From assembly GCF_000003605.2 (NCBI RefSeq), contig NW_003124894.1:557298-595430 (forward strand): a stretch of 38,133 nucleotides of DNA, in the 5' to 3' direction. The number at the start of each line of letters is the position of its first letter. The stretch's first letter is position 1. Origin of the DNA: Saccoglossus kowalevskii. Its lineage: Eukaryota; Hemichordata; Enteropneusta; Harrimaniidae. Shown piece after piece: positions 12,025-21,976 of the stretch. The notes beneath the pieces were generated by a model. The model did not search any database. It saw nothing but the letters and a program-made list of their open reading frames with translations, and was not told where the DNA came from. Position numbers and translations under genes: made by a program.

Positions 12025-13030
12025 TTCTTTTCTGCCTTTTTTGAATCTTGTGATTTCTGTTTTATTTGAGATTCTGGTTTGTCGACATCGAAAATATTGT
12101 TTTGTAAAATGTTGAATTTTTACTGACACTAACAGAATATAGCTCTCGAAATAAGTATTACCAGTCATCATAGTTGTATCTCGATTTTTACAAGCATTTA
12201 TTTTGCAGTTTACTTTTCTATATTGTATAACTTATTTGTCTATACAGAAGTTGAGATTAAAGTAATGTAGTATTGCTGTTGAGTACAAATTGTGCATATT
12301 CACTAAAACCTTGTTGCTTTCATTCTGCCATGCTGAGTGGTCATCAGAGAATGTCATTGAACATGGTTTGTATGCAATGCAAGAATCATAATTTCTAGTA
12401 ATCCAGCCATAACAGAGATTATTATACTGATAGAAATAGATCCAAACTAGTCGACCCCAACTAATCAGTTTGCTTGACTTTACGAATCCTTGTATCAGGT
12501 CTCTGGTTTAGAAGTATTATACAGGTAAATGACGATGCGTCTACAGTCAAAATGAGTCGTGTTTGAATGATCCAGTATAAAATGAATGCACTTATATCAG
12601 AGATACACTTCTAATAAAGAAAGTACATTACATACACAAGCTTGGATTGAACTCTGAACAACGTTTTGTCCAGAGTTGACATAAAGCTTTTGGACCTCAT
12701 CACATTCAAGTTGATCGGGGTTGTGTCCAACTGTGACAACTTTCATGTGTAAAATGAAAAATCCTGGAATGTGTGTACACATAGACCTTAAAAGATGCAT
12801 GTACCAACAAAACTTGTGATTGGAGAGTTCCAAATCCAGTGTTGATATTATGTAGGCCAGATAATTTACTTGTGTTGTGCAAATATAAAATATTTAAGTT
12901 TACTTGGGACTGCTCCAGAATGTCTCACTGTTTTGATCCCAATTTTAATGGCAGAGCTTATCATATTGACCTCCATTTTTGAGTTTCATCAATTTTAGTT
13001 TGTGTCATTTTTTGGCTGAAACCATTTTTG

Positions 13031-13300
13031 AACCAAAAAGCACCCCCAATGTTAGTCATCTTGGGATCAGTTTTTAGCTGGCTGTGGAGCACTTTAGCAA
13101 AAATATCCAGGCAAGTAGCTCCCACCTAAAATTATTTAATAGCGTAAAATGCCAATTTCTGAGCCAAACAACACCCCAAATGTTAATCTTATTGGGTTCA
13201 GTTCAACTGGCTGTGAATCACTCCTACCTAAAATATTCAGGCAAGTATCCAAGCCATTTTTTTGAATAAAACACCAATTTTTTAGCCAAAAAGCACCCCT
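13031..13300 (+). repeat. Diverged ~120-130 bp tandem repeat (about two copies)
   Basis: The phrase (A)RCCAAAMARCACCCC begins at 13031, again near 13162 and again near 13284, giving periods of about 131 and 122. Between them, GTTAGTCATCTTGGGATCAG pairs with a diverged GTTAATCTTATTGGGTTCAG. The CTGGCTGTG and ATCCAGGCAAGTA / ATTCAGGCAAGTA blocks also repeat in order. Old, non-coding duplication downstream of C1orf74. Confidence 0.7.
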
Positions 13301-13519
13301 AGATTTGATACCAGTATTTCATGTCATTCGATATTAATTGCATGATACAAGTACATTATCCTTTAATTATTTCTTAAGGACAGACAACAAATCGTGCAAT
13401 GATCTTACAAACTACCATGTACAATTACCATATTTGCTCGATCAAATGTATCTTTGCACATGATGACAATATTTTTTTTTAAATTTGTTTACATCAATGT
13501 AATTTTGTAAACTGGCAAA

Positions 13520-14305
13520 TTAAAGGGTGATACTTGAATGACATGCTGAGCTTTTGTCGAGTAGACAATGCATAGAAGAATTGCACAACCCTTGGATCCT
13601 CTTTAACCAGTCATCAATCTCGCGTTGAAATCTGGGAATTAGTTTTGCAGGAACACTAAAAGAATAAATCAGTTGCCCCACTGTATCAGTATTCGTTGTT
13701 GGGTTGCAATTGACGTATGCTCGGTATGTGGTCAGTAACACCATACTCAGACAGTTTGAAACATCCCGAACTTCTTCCGTGTTATACCAGTAAATAACTG
13801 GGTAACCAAGTAAAATTCCAAAAACTGTAGAAATATTCCATCTATCGCCCGGTTTGAGCTCGAGTGGAGCAGGGGAGGCACTCTCTAATGAGAACGCCCT
13901 CTGTAGTTGTAACGTGTGATCCAAAACTTGTCTGTGACATTGACAGGATGCTATCTGGGGTTCGGGCAATGTGTTTGAAACGTCAACAAGAAAATTGCTC
14001 GTCCGCTCCACAATTTTACGCAAATGGGCGACAATTGATGCACGGTTGTAAATAAACACATCATCTACCAGTGATAAACATGATAACTGTCCTGTCAATC
14101 CAGATTTGAAAGTTCCGTTGATAAACTGCTGCATCTGTTTTACATCAACTGATGCAAAGTCAAAGAGAAAACTTGGCTTGATTCCTCTGTCGACAGAAAC
14201 AATGTTACTCAGTATATCCATAGTTTTCTTCAGACACGATTTAGGCAGCTTTTGTTTGATATGTTTACGCCACTCAAGAACATTTAAATCACAGGGCGCA
14301 GCCAT
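13520..14305 (-). CDS. UPF0739 (C1orf74-like) protein, intronless
   Basis: Single-exon 261-residue protein of the UPF0739/DUF4504 family, whose human member is C1orf74 (269 residues). Biochemical function is unknown in any species. Seen here: an N-terminal basic helix region; KPSFLFDFASVD at residues 43-54; and the strongly family-like GILLGYPVIYWYN at 163-175, followed by a Cys/Thr/Tyr-rich stretch (CLSMVLLTTYRAYVNC). There is no signal peptide or membrane helix. The Met is the first in the frame, and its context (ACAAAATGGCTGC) has A at -3 and G at +4. The gene lies on the opposite strand to its neighbours, convergent with MANF and divergent from the EF-hand-like gene 1.5 kb away. Absence of introns matches the human coding region and does not suggest retroposition. 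Confidence 0.88.
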   Translation of the reverse strand: MAAPCDLNVLEWRKHIKQKLPKSCLKKTMDILSNIVSVDRGIKPSFLFDFASVDVKQMQQFINGTFKSGLTGQLSCLSLVDDVFIYNRASIVAHLRKIVERTSNFLVDVSNTLPEPQIASCQCHRQVLDHTLQLQRAFSLESASPAPLELKPGDRWNISTVFGILLGYPVIYWYNTEEVRDVSNCLSMVLLTTYRAYVNCNPTTNTDTVGQLIYSFSVPAKLIPRFQREIDDWLKRIQGLCNSSMHCLLDKSSACHSSITL

Positions 14306-15829
14306 TTTGTGCCCTTCAGTTAATTACTTAGACCCTTTAAGACAGTAAAGATTTTAAACATGCTGGCAAGAATAGTACAAATTAAGCTGTCATTTCGTAA
14401 ATATGTGTCACTTTTTGTACTTTATATTAATTATTGATTTTCATTTTTTATTGTGTGTGAAATTTATAAAAATAAATATGCAGAACGATGTCAAACAGTA
14501 CGTCATGCTGCACTATTCGAAGCAGCCATACTAAAATCTTTCATATGTTAGGTAGTCCATAGATACCTTTGACGTCATATACAAGCTTTCAGGAAACCAA
14601 GGAGTATTATTGTAAATATAATCTCATGAAAGTTGGATTTGAACTTGTCAGAATCATGTTTTGAGTGTCTTTCGTGGTTATTAGGTATGTATACGTCGTA
14701 ATCGATACGGCCCGACTTGGTAGAGCTGCAACGACAGATCTTGATTTCAGCACGGTAGCTTGACACGGGATGAGTATATATTATTTTACCTGTTCACTTG
14801 TTTGCTTTCTCATGGGCATAATATCGCGTCACGAACACGTATACCGACGTATTGATTATTAATTTAGCAAACAATTTCAGTGCCATATTGTCAATCAACA
14901 GTGATTTGAGAAGTAAATAACATTGACTATCTAGCACTGATTTCTTCTTTCAAGTTCTAATTTCACCGTGCAAAATATTTTCATTTATTTGTACGTTGGA
15001 GTCAACATTGAAACCATGTTTATATACTCATAAATATTTATAAACACAATCCATCACAATATTCTTTTTTAATTTCTTCACACTTGAGTGATATCAAATT
15101 CAAAATAAAATACATACTATCTGTACATTCTTTATATTTTTTATAATTGTAGAGTAAAATGTGTAGCTGCTGATTTTAATTAAAATGTAGGTAAATAAAT
15201 AATTTATAATATTCATGTTTTTGTTGACACCAGTGTATCAACATCTCCTAGTACTGGCTACTCTGAAATCAACAATGCTGTGTACATTATAAACTTTTTT
15301 TAAAACCTAAATAATTATGTTCTCAAATGCCTGTTACACATTGTATGAGCGTGTACATTGACCTTGACTGTTCCAATTTCTTCCCGATTGATGCATGAAT
15401 TCTTAGCTATACATAGGGTAGTTTTGTAAAGAGACTAAATTCAAATGAAAAAGTTTTATACAGCATATTTATGACAAATAAACATGCCTTTATTGACTCC
15501 AGGGTGAACTTCAACTACTTAGAAGCATTTATTTATGTGAATTGAACTAATAAAATTGGAGATAACAATAATTTAAGATAAAAATGAACAAATCTATAAA
15601 ACATGTATCACCTTCTGTAAATATTTATTAAAATATAACATGCCTCCTCGAATAAATAAATAATGCAGGATGATAATGAAGTAAAGTAATTGTATCCCTG
15701 TGTGTATATTTGGCCATATTATTTTACCCAGTAGTATATAGTTGGCAATCATATCCTATTGTAGATTTGATGATAGTCTGTTTTACTGAATTGTTAATTA
15801 TTTTTCAATGAACCCCAATTTTTTTTTAG
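14306..15829. other. Divergent 5' gap between C1orf74 and the EF-hand-like gene
   Basis: AT-rich non-coding DNA between two genes pointing away from each other. An acceptor-like T9-AG ends at about 15830, just before the EF-hand-like gene's start codon, so that gene probably has a non-coding first exon somewhere in this stretch; its donor could not be identified. The only motif singled out is the palindromic CRE at 14570-14577. Confidence 0.45.
14570..14577. promoter_or_regulatory. Perfect CRE palindrome TGACGTCA
   Basis: Full CREB/ATF-type consensus 265 bp upstream of the C1orf74 start codon, in the gap shared with the divergent EF-hand-like gene. Motif seen directly; role inferred. Confidence 0.35.
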
Positions 15830-15850
15830 ATGTGCTACTAAGAACCCACA

Positions 15851-18645
15851 ATGGTGTTATTGGATGGAGGTAGCCTGCCTGTAGGCGAAGAAGAGCTTGA
15901 TGCAATGTTCACCATCTTGGATCCTACTTTTATTGGTTATCTCACTGTACAACAACTGCAGGATTTCCACTATGCACTTTATAGCTCCACCATTGATAAT
16001 GACCAAGTAGTGGCAGCAGTGGATCAAGTATGTGGGAAGAGCTCCAAGGGGAGGTGTGATAAGCAGCACTTCCTTGCGACCCTCTTGGAGCTGAACAGAC
16101 GTATGAATCTAGAGCAGAAACTATGGTGGGACTTCAAGGTTTTAGATAAATCTGGTACCTGTACTATTTCGACCAAGGATGCCCTTTTTCTTCTCAAAGC
16201 AACCCATGGGGAGAAATTCTCCATGCATATGTGGAATGCGTTTATGAAGTCACGAGACTTTTCAAATGATGTGGTGTCCTTCCATGAAATCCTTATGTGG
16301 CTGTGTAGTATTCCAGATGGTCCCCCTGCAGATGACGAAGAGCTCAAGGAACAAGCCGAGAATCTGGACACTGAGAAATTACGAGAAGAATATAAAGAAC
16401 ACAAGAAATTAAAATTAATGCAGGTATCGTGGCCACAGTGTCATCAATATCATCTCATTAATATTCATGATACACAGTGTAATCATTATCACCTGTCTGA
16501 TTATTCATGTCATCATTTTCATTGCATGAATATTCATGATGTGTCATCATTATCACTTGATGAATATTCATGATATTGTGTGAAAAGCCAAATAAGTAAC
16601 CAGAGAAGAACAACAACAAAAAGAATAACAAAAAACAGAAACCTGTCAAGCGTATTTATTATGATTGCCACATTGAAATACTTCAAGGTTTTTGTAATTT
16701 TACCTCGTAACTTTGCAAAACACATAGGTCTATTCGCATAGTGAATAACTTCAGGCAAATCTGAGTATAATTATTCATTCCTATATTTCAGCGTTTTGAA
16801 ATCAAATCGGAGAAATGACGTTTTTTATAAATTATTCCACCTTACTAAAATGTTTTTATGTTTTCCCAGGAGGATGACCAGATGCTTTTAACTGACTACA
16901 GAGAGAAGGAAGATTATCGTGATCAATTTACAAAAGGATCTAAGAGAAAATACAACAGGTTAGAATTGTGACAGAGACTGAATTAATCAAAATATGAGTT
17001 GAATAAATAAGTTTTCTCGATCTAGAGTACTGTAGATACTATAAACATTTGAATCAGTATTCAAGATTATGTGACACACAATGTGTGGTAAAGATTATTG
17101 CCGAAATACACATACTAGAAACTACAGTTTACCGGTACTGTAATGCATTGCTGGAAGTACTGTAAAATGACTAATTTTTCACTGGGTTTAAATTTCACTG
17201 ATTTACCATTTCAGGCATATTCAGTGGGTTTTGAATTCATGGTTTTATCATTTAGATAGTGTGTTCTTTGCTAAATTTTACATTTTCACTGGGTTTTATT
17301 TGTGTGCATTTTCCAGTCTGTGAAATAAGCAAAACTAAAACCCAGTGAATGATTAACCCCTTTACAGTACTAGGAATGGAATTTGTGAACCACTGCAACA
17401 AAAAATTATGATGAAAACAAAAACGCATTTTTTTTCAACAGTTATGTTATCAATTTTCGAATTTGAGGAGCATTTTTTGGTGTTTTTCTGCTGATTGGTG
17501 GTTAGCACAAAAATAGGGGTGCCTAGTTAGTTTCAGATTAACATTGCCATTGTATTCATATTGAATTCTTTTAGATGGGATAAAGGTGGCGTTGAGGCAT
17601 TAATATTTGATGATGGTACAGACTATGAGGAAAATACCATCAAGGCACGAGACAGGGTTAGAGTCAATGACATTCTTGATTCGTTGGAGTATAAGTATGA
17701 AATGTTGAGACAGAAGCTCTTCCGGGAATGTATACAAAGTCATGTTGGTAAGTAAATTTAGTGTCAAAAGATCGCCATTAAAAACTAATTAAGTTAATAA
17801 CTGCTGTGCAGTGATTCAGATTAGGTTTTCATCAAAGCATTATGTAGAAAATACCAGATTTATACTGCCACAGTACTCATATTTAATTTTGCTATTATAT
17901 TGATCATATTCACTAGTTTTTAAATTCACACATTTGTGAACTAGAACCCCAGTGAAAGTGCACTGTGTCTTCCGATAACCCGAGTGAATGTCACTGCCTC
18001 CCTAGGACCCCAGTGAAAGTTTCTGTGACTCCCTAGGACCCAAGTGAAAATTACCATGCCTTCCTGGACTCACTAACTCACAAAATTTGTTAAGATTTAT
18101 CTCTCACTTGGGTCCTAAAGTTGTAAAGTGACAGCAAGCAATATTTGCAAAATATTGTCCTCACAAATGCCATTTAATCATCAAATCATGAAAATAGTTA
18201 GCAGTGAAAATTAGGTTTCAGTATGCCAAAATACTTTCCAATGGAATCTCACATACCATATTTGCTTTATTGGAAACGCATCTCTACTAGAAACACACAT
18301 AAAGTAAAATCACTAAAATCTGACTACAATTTTTTTTTTGCAGGAGAAACTTTTTGGTCCACGATGTCTGAAAGTGAGCAGCAGGAGATGGTGATGCTGT
18401 TGGACATCAAAGAGAAGAAGTTTCGTAAAGAATATCAGATGGATAAACTGGGTGCATTGGCGGAGACAGCGCAGACTTACCCGCACAGATTAGTTGCTCT
18501 AATTGGCGATCTCATACAGATTCATGAGTCTCGAAAGGTTGATGATGAGAATCATCGAACTCAGTTGATTTCTGATGGATGCACTGAAGACGAGGTCAAT
18601 GAACGGCTACTTAAAAGCCACCAGGAACTCATTGAAGGTAGTTGA
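15851..18645 (+). CDS. Protein with four degenerate EF-hand-like units and a charged C-terminal half
   Basis: Not recognised as a named protein. Exons 15851-16423, 16870-16958, 17575-17747 and 18344-18645 join in phase (0,2,1) to 378 residues. The start is supported by an in-frame TAA nine bases upstream and an acceptor-like T-run/AG just before it. Residues 1-152 look like a calmodulin-type four-EF-hand lobe pair: loops at 24-35 (DPTFIGYLTVQQ), about 61-72, 99-110 (DKSGTCTISTKD) and about 134-146. Most calcium ligands are lost; loop 3 keeps Asp1, Ser3, Thr5 and Ile8 but has Cys at the Gly6 position and Asp at 12. Residues 160-191 and the later exons are Glu/Lys/Arg-rich and probably helical (QQEMVMLLDIKEKKFRKEY; HRLVALIGDLIQIHESRK). 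The last exon may stop at TGA 18643-18645, or splice at the weak donor GTAGTT (18638) to exons not found here. It is probably a scaffold or regulatory protein; that is a guess. Confidence 0.72.
16436..16575 (+). repeat. Short minisatellite-like tract just inside intron 1 of the EF-hand-like gene
   Basis: Starts 12 bases after the donor. AT-rich phrases such as ATTCATGAT, GAATATTCATGAT, TCATTATCACYTG and GTCATCA recur irregularly, with CATTATCACYTGATGA-like blocks about 60 bp apart. The apparent extension of the coding frame through this tract (His/Tyr/Asn-rich) is repeat translation, not protein. Confidence 0.55.
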
Positions 18646-18661
18646 TTAAATACTTTATGTT

Positions 18662-18799
18662 AGCTGGAATTAATTTTTTCTGAGTGAAAAGAATTTTTGA
18701 GTGTTTTGTATGAAATTTATTTTCACTGATTGTTCATAAGTTGAATGTAAAATGTAGAAAAATTCACTGTATTTTATTTTCACTGAATCATTTCTTCAG
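18662..18799 (+). repeat. Dispersed repeat, copy A (reverse partner at 36676-36816)
   Basis: Begins AGCTGGAATTAATTTTT and contains TTTGTATGAAATTTATTTTC, TTGAATGTAAAAT and TTTTATTTTCACTGAATCAT. The reverse complement of 36676-36816 carries the same blocks in the same order. Related ACTGGGTTT/CCCAGTGAA phrases recur through 17180-17350 and 17880-18130. Confidence 0.75.
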
Positions 18800-20323
18800 G
18801 GAAATGGTGGAAATAAAATAATTCACAGTGTAATTTATGCTGTATGGCAAGCATACTATGAACTTGTTCTTGCAGTTAAAAATGTGTTATATTTAGCTGT
18901 TTTTTTAAATTCAGTGATGTAATGGTATTATGATATAAAAAGGATCTTAGGATAGTAATAATGTTTGAGTTTTTCTGCTGTGTGCAGGGGGGGAGTTGCA
19001 TGACACGATTGGTTGAAATACTCGTCTCATTTGCATAAATTAATATTCATGAGCAATGAAAAACTCGTCTTTTCAGTAAAATTGTGCCAAAATGCTTTCC
19101 GATAGCATACATGTTAGTTCTAAATTGATTGATTCTATCGTTACTAGCTGAAAAATAATCGGAAAAATGATGTAAAGGTAATTTTGAGACACATTTTCGA
19201 TCAGACTCCAGCTAACTATTGAAAGTAAACACAGGTTTTCTCTTTACCGTGATCATAGCAAGTTATGAAATTCATGGAGAATGCAGAGGCACGTTTCTAT
19301 TTCACTCTAGTAATATTGCTCAAAATTGCTCAAAATGTTTTCGGTGACTTTTATCAGTGAAAAGTTACCTAATTAGTATGCATTTCAATGAACCACAGTG
19401 TGTGTGCATGCGCAGTTTGAAATGGAACAGATTTGAACGAAATAAAATCACGCGTAGAACTCGGGCTCTAGCAAGAAATTGTTGCGTCAAACTGGTTGTT
19501 GGTTGAATTGTTTTGAAATAGACATAATTTTGGAGTCTGTATTTGTCTATGAAATGTTTCTAAGTTTTGTTGAGGATTATTCTGTAAAGGAATGGCTGAA
19601 ATTAATTTATCTGTTCGTAAACGGGACGTTGTTGCTTGACGGTGGGCTACGGACGACTGACGTCGAAACGTTCCATTCAGATCAGATGGCGCCCTCTCGT
19701 GCCAATCCCCCCCCCCCCTGTGTCATGGCTTACCAAGCCACAATGGGTCTGGCATTCTGATTGGTCCATCACTTTCTTGTTGCGGGTTCTATTTCCCTTG
19801 GTTACCTGCTGTCAGCGTTAGGGGTTGGGCGAATATAAAACTGTTTTGTTTTTTTGTTATAAATTTGCACAAAAACAGCGAGGATGCCAGAAATATCTCA
19901 AATATGTAGGTCTAAGCAGGCAGAATGTGCTTGCCATTTCTATGTTCCACCATTTAAATTTTACCATGTATGTGTCGTTTCTATCGTGAGTTCTGACTGG
20001 GTAATACAAATGAGCCTGAGTGAACCTTATAATCGTTTGAGGGCGTGCGACATACAATAAATCGTGGTGAAATCTGCCAATGTTAATGTTATTGTTAATG
20101 TCGAGGCTTCGGCCGAATAAATGGTCCTTGGCTGGCGAAGATGACTTGAAACAACACATTTATTTTGTTAACTTGAAGATATTTCACAAATACCTACAAC
20201 AACATTAACTTAACCGTTCACTTAACAATAAATTGCTTAAATTAACATATACTGTATAGAGGAATAGAGGAAAAAAATCCAGCACTCGTAAATTGATTTA
20301 TCGCATGTATCACTCAGAAGCAG

Positions 20324-20406
20324 TGACGTCACGCCGTGTAATATTGTTTTCATCTTACATCTCCTGAGCATCAAATCTGATTGGTCAATTTAAAAATGTG
20401 ACGTCA
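20324..20406. promoter_or_regulatory. Paired CRE palindromes with ATTGG box between
   Basis: TGACGTCA occurs at 20324-20331 and 20399-20406, with TGATTGGTCAA (inverted CCAAT) near 20378-20388. A further TGACGTCG lies near 19658 and another ATTGG near 19760. The arrangement is promoter- or enhancer-like, but no gene start was found nearby. Confidence 0.35.
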
Positions 20407-21466
20407 CCATCACCATCACAGAATGATAATTAAATGTCGTCAGTTGTATCTCCGATGGTGAATAGACACTTTAAATGCCGGTGTCCGTCGCGAAGCGCGT
20501 GTTCGAATTTCATGTATACAAATAAAGCATTTTACACGCGTTGTATACGTCGCTAAGAGACCCATATCGAACAGGACGCAGTGCGACGACCACTGTCCTT
20601 TAAACAGTCGTTTCTGGAAACGAGGCATTGTATCCAAAGTTAAATATTAATGTTTTCATTTTCAGCATAATACATAATAATAGATCATGATATGGAATTC
20701 ATGCATAATGGTTTTTCTCTTAGATGATTAGCCGAAATGCTTAGTCACCGTGGGTTTTTTTCAGAACATTGTTACGGAGTAGTGCCCCCAAGCTACATAA
20801 TAAAAATAAGGACAAAATTAACATAACAATTAAAAAAACGAGATATATACCGTGACTATCTTAAACCTGGTTTTGTCAAGGAGGGGGACAGCACAGTTAT
20901 CTCATAACTGGCAAGAAAACAAAATATAAAAGTGCTGAAAAATATATGTATGTATGTATAATTGATAATATAAAGTCTGTAAATATTGAAAAAAAAAATA
21001 TCTCAAAGCTGTACATGTGTAGGAAATGCAAAAACATTTTTTTTTTCAAAATGTTGTACAAAGTCAAGGCATATTAAAGTAAATATTAAATGTTGTAAAT
21101 AGCACTGTGACAAGAACCCCTCACAGTCCAGGGTAGAAATAGGGTGGGTAAACAGAGAAAGCACTGTAAACTTCGCGGCTGCAGCCAAACGCAATTGCCG
21201 ACAATCCTAGACGGAAATGATCGCCGATATTTCGTTGAGAGCGTGCGTACCACGAGTGTTCCATTCTAAAAGTTCCTCGTGTCCACTGTTTTATTGATCT
21301 GTGTAACCATGGTATTTACAGCAGTGGATGATATAACGGGAGAAAATTTAACACGATTTGGGAAGCAAGAATAGGTCAAGTGGCCCTCTCGTGGTAGACG
21401 AGATCTCTGGGTCTAATGTCCGTGAGTATATGGGACTTGGAATGTTTATGATATAGATCTGTCTTT

Positions 21467-21530
21467 AGGCCAAAAAAAACTTATGTTGCCCTCAAGTCGG
21501 ACAATTTAAAAATTGGGTCAGTCGGTCGGA

Positions 21531-21561
<31 letters not shown>

Positions 21562-21834
21562 CTCGTGAAAACTAAGGGTATCGTAAATAGCCGAGGTATA
21601 TGGACTTCATAGTATTCGGAACATTAATACAGATCAACCCGAGGTTCAAAGTCGCCACTTATCTCCTGGGGATCAAACAACGGTCCGGGATCGTTAATTT
21701 TCTAGAAATACTTTTTTACTGCTTAAAATGGTGACTTTTTAATATGTGGACCTATTAAAGAAAAAAAAACGCGACCCGACATTTCATATTTTTCGGTCGG
21801 TCGCTGAGGGCAACAAAACATTTTGTTTTGGCCT
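21467..21834. mobile_element. MITE-like element with AGGCCAAAA...TTGCCCTCA termini
   Basis: The left end reads AGGCCAAAAAAAACTTATGT then TGCCCTCAAGTC; the right end, on the other strand, reads AGGCCAAAACAAAATGTTTT then TTGCCCTCAGCGACC. Inside the ends, GTCGGTCGGA (left) matches GACCGACCGA (right) less exactly. The ~370 bp are non-coding, with a long T-run at about 21530-21554. Terminal structure and size fit a non-autonomous DNA transposon. Superfamily unknown; a target duplication was not clear. Confidence 0.65.
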
Positions 21835-21976
21835 TATGGTAATATTTTCTAACCACGTGATCAATCCATGGCTAAGTTAATTTTAAGAAACAAATTGAAA
21901 ATAATAATGTAAAATGTGGTCGATTGAGCGGATCAATAAACAACATCCAAATTGTGTCCGAGATTAACTTATTGTT

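Larger units (their letters stand above)
11631..13519. other. MANF 3' UTR and convergent gap to C1orf74
   Basis: Convergent intergenic stretch. AATAAA signals follow the MANF stop at 11921-11926 and 12019-12024; the second is followed by a T-rich tract, as expected for a poly(A) site. A short poly-C run sits at 11892-11902. The right part holds the diverged tandem repeat listed separately. No convincing coding exon was seen; a minus-strand open frame at 12597-12833 has no recognisable motif. Confidence 0.5.
18646..21976. other. Convergent gap between EF-hand-like gene and ZU5 gene
   Basis: No convincing exon seen. An AATAAA at 18812-18817 could end the EF-hand-like gene's transcript; TTTATT at 21290-21295 is a minus-strand AATAAA candidate for the ZU5 gene. 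From about 19440 to 20640 the sequence is less AT-rich and richer in CpG, with palindromic CRE sites, ATTGG boxes and a C11-type run near 19708. The several 60-100 codon open frames there have no recognisable motif. The right end holds a MITE-like element. Confidence 0.45.

Noticed and set aside
12597-12833. 78-codon minus-strand frame downstream of MANF
   Set aside because: Its apparent start is a TTG, no domain is recognisable and there is no splice or promoter context. A chance frame is the simpler view.
16424-16573. Extension of the first EF-hand-like exon to a stop at 16573
   Set aside because: The extension translates an AT-rich minisatellite (His/Tyr/Asn-rich). CAG|GTATCG at 16423 is a usable donor and exon 2 continues in frame.
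20490-20530. GTTCGAATTTC as a tRNA B box
   Set aside because: No A box or foldable cloverleaf in the right spacing on either strand. No tRNA gene recognised anywhere in the window.
19479-20637. Several 60-100 codon frames on both strands in the CpG-richer island
   Set aside because: Overlapping frames on both strands without recognisable motifs. Open because the island has fewer TAA/TGA triplets.
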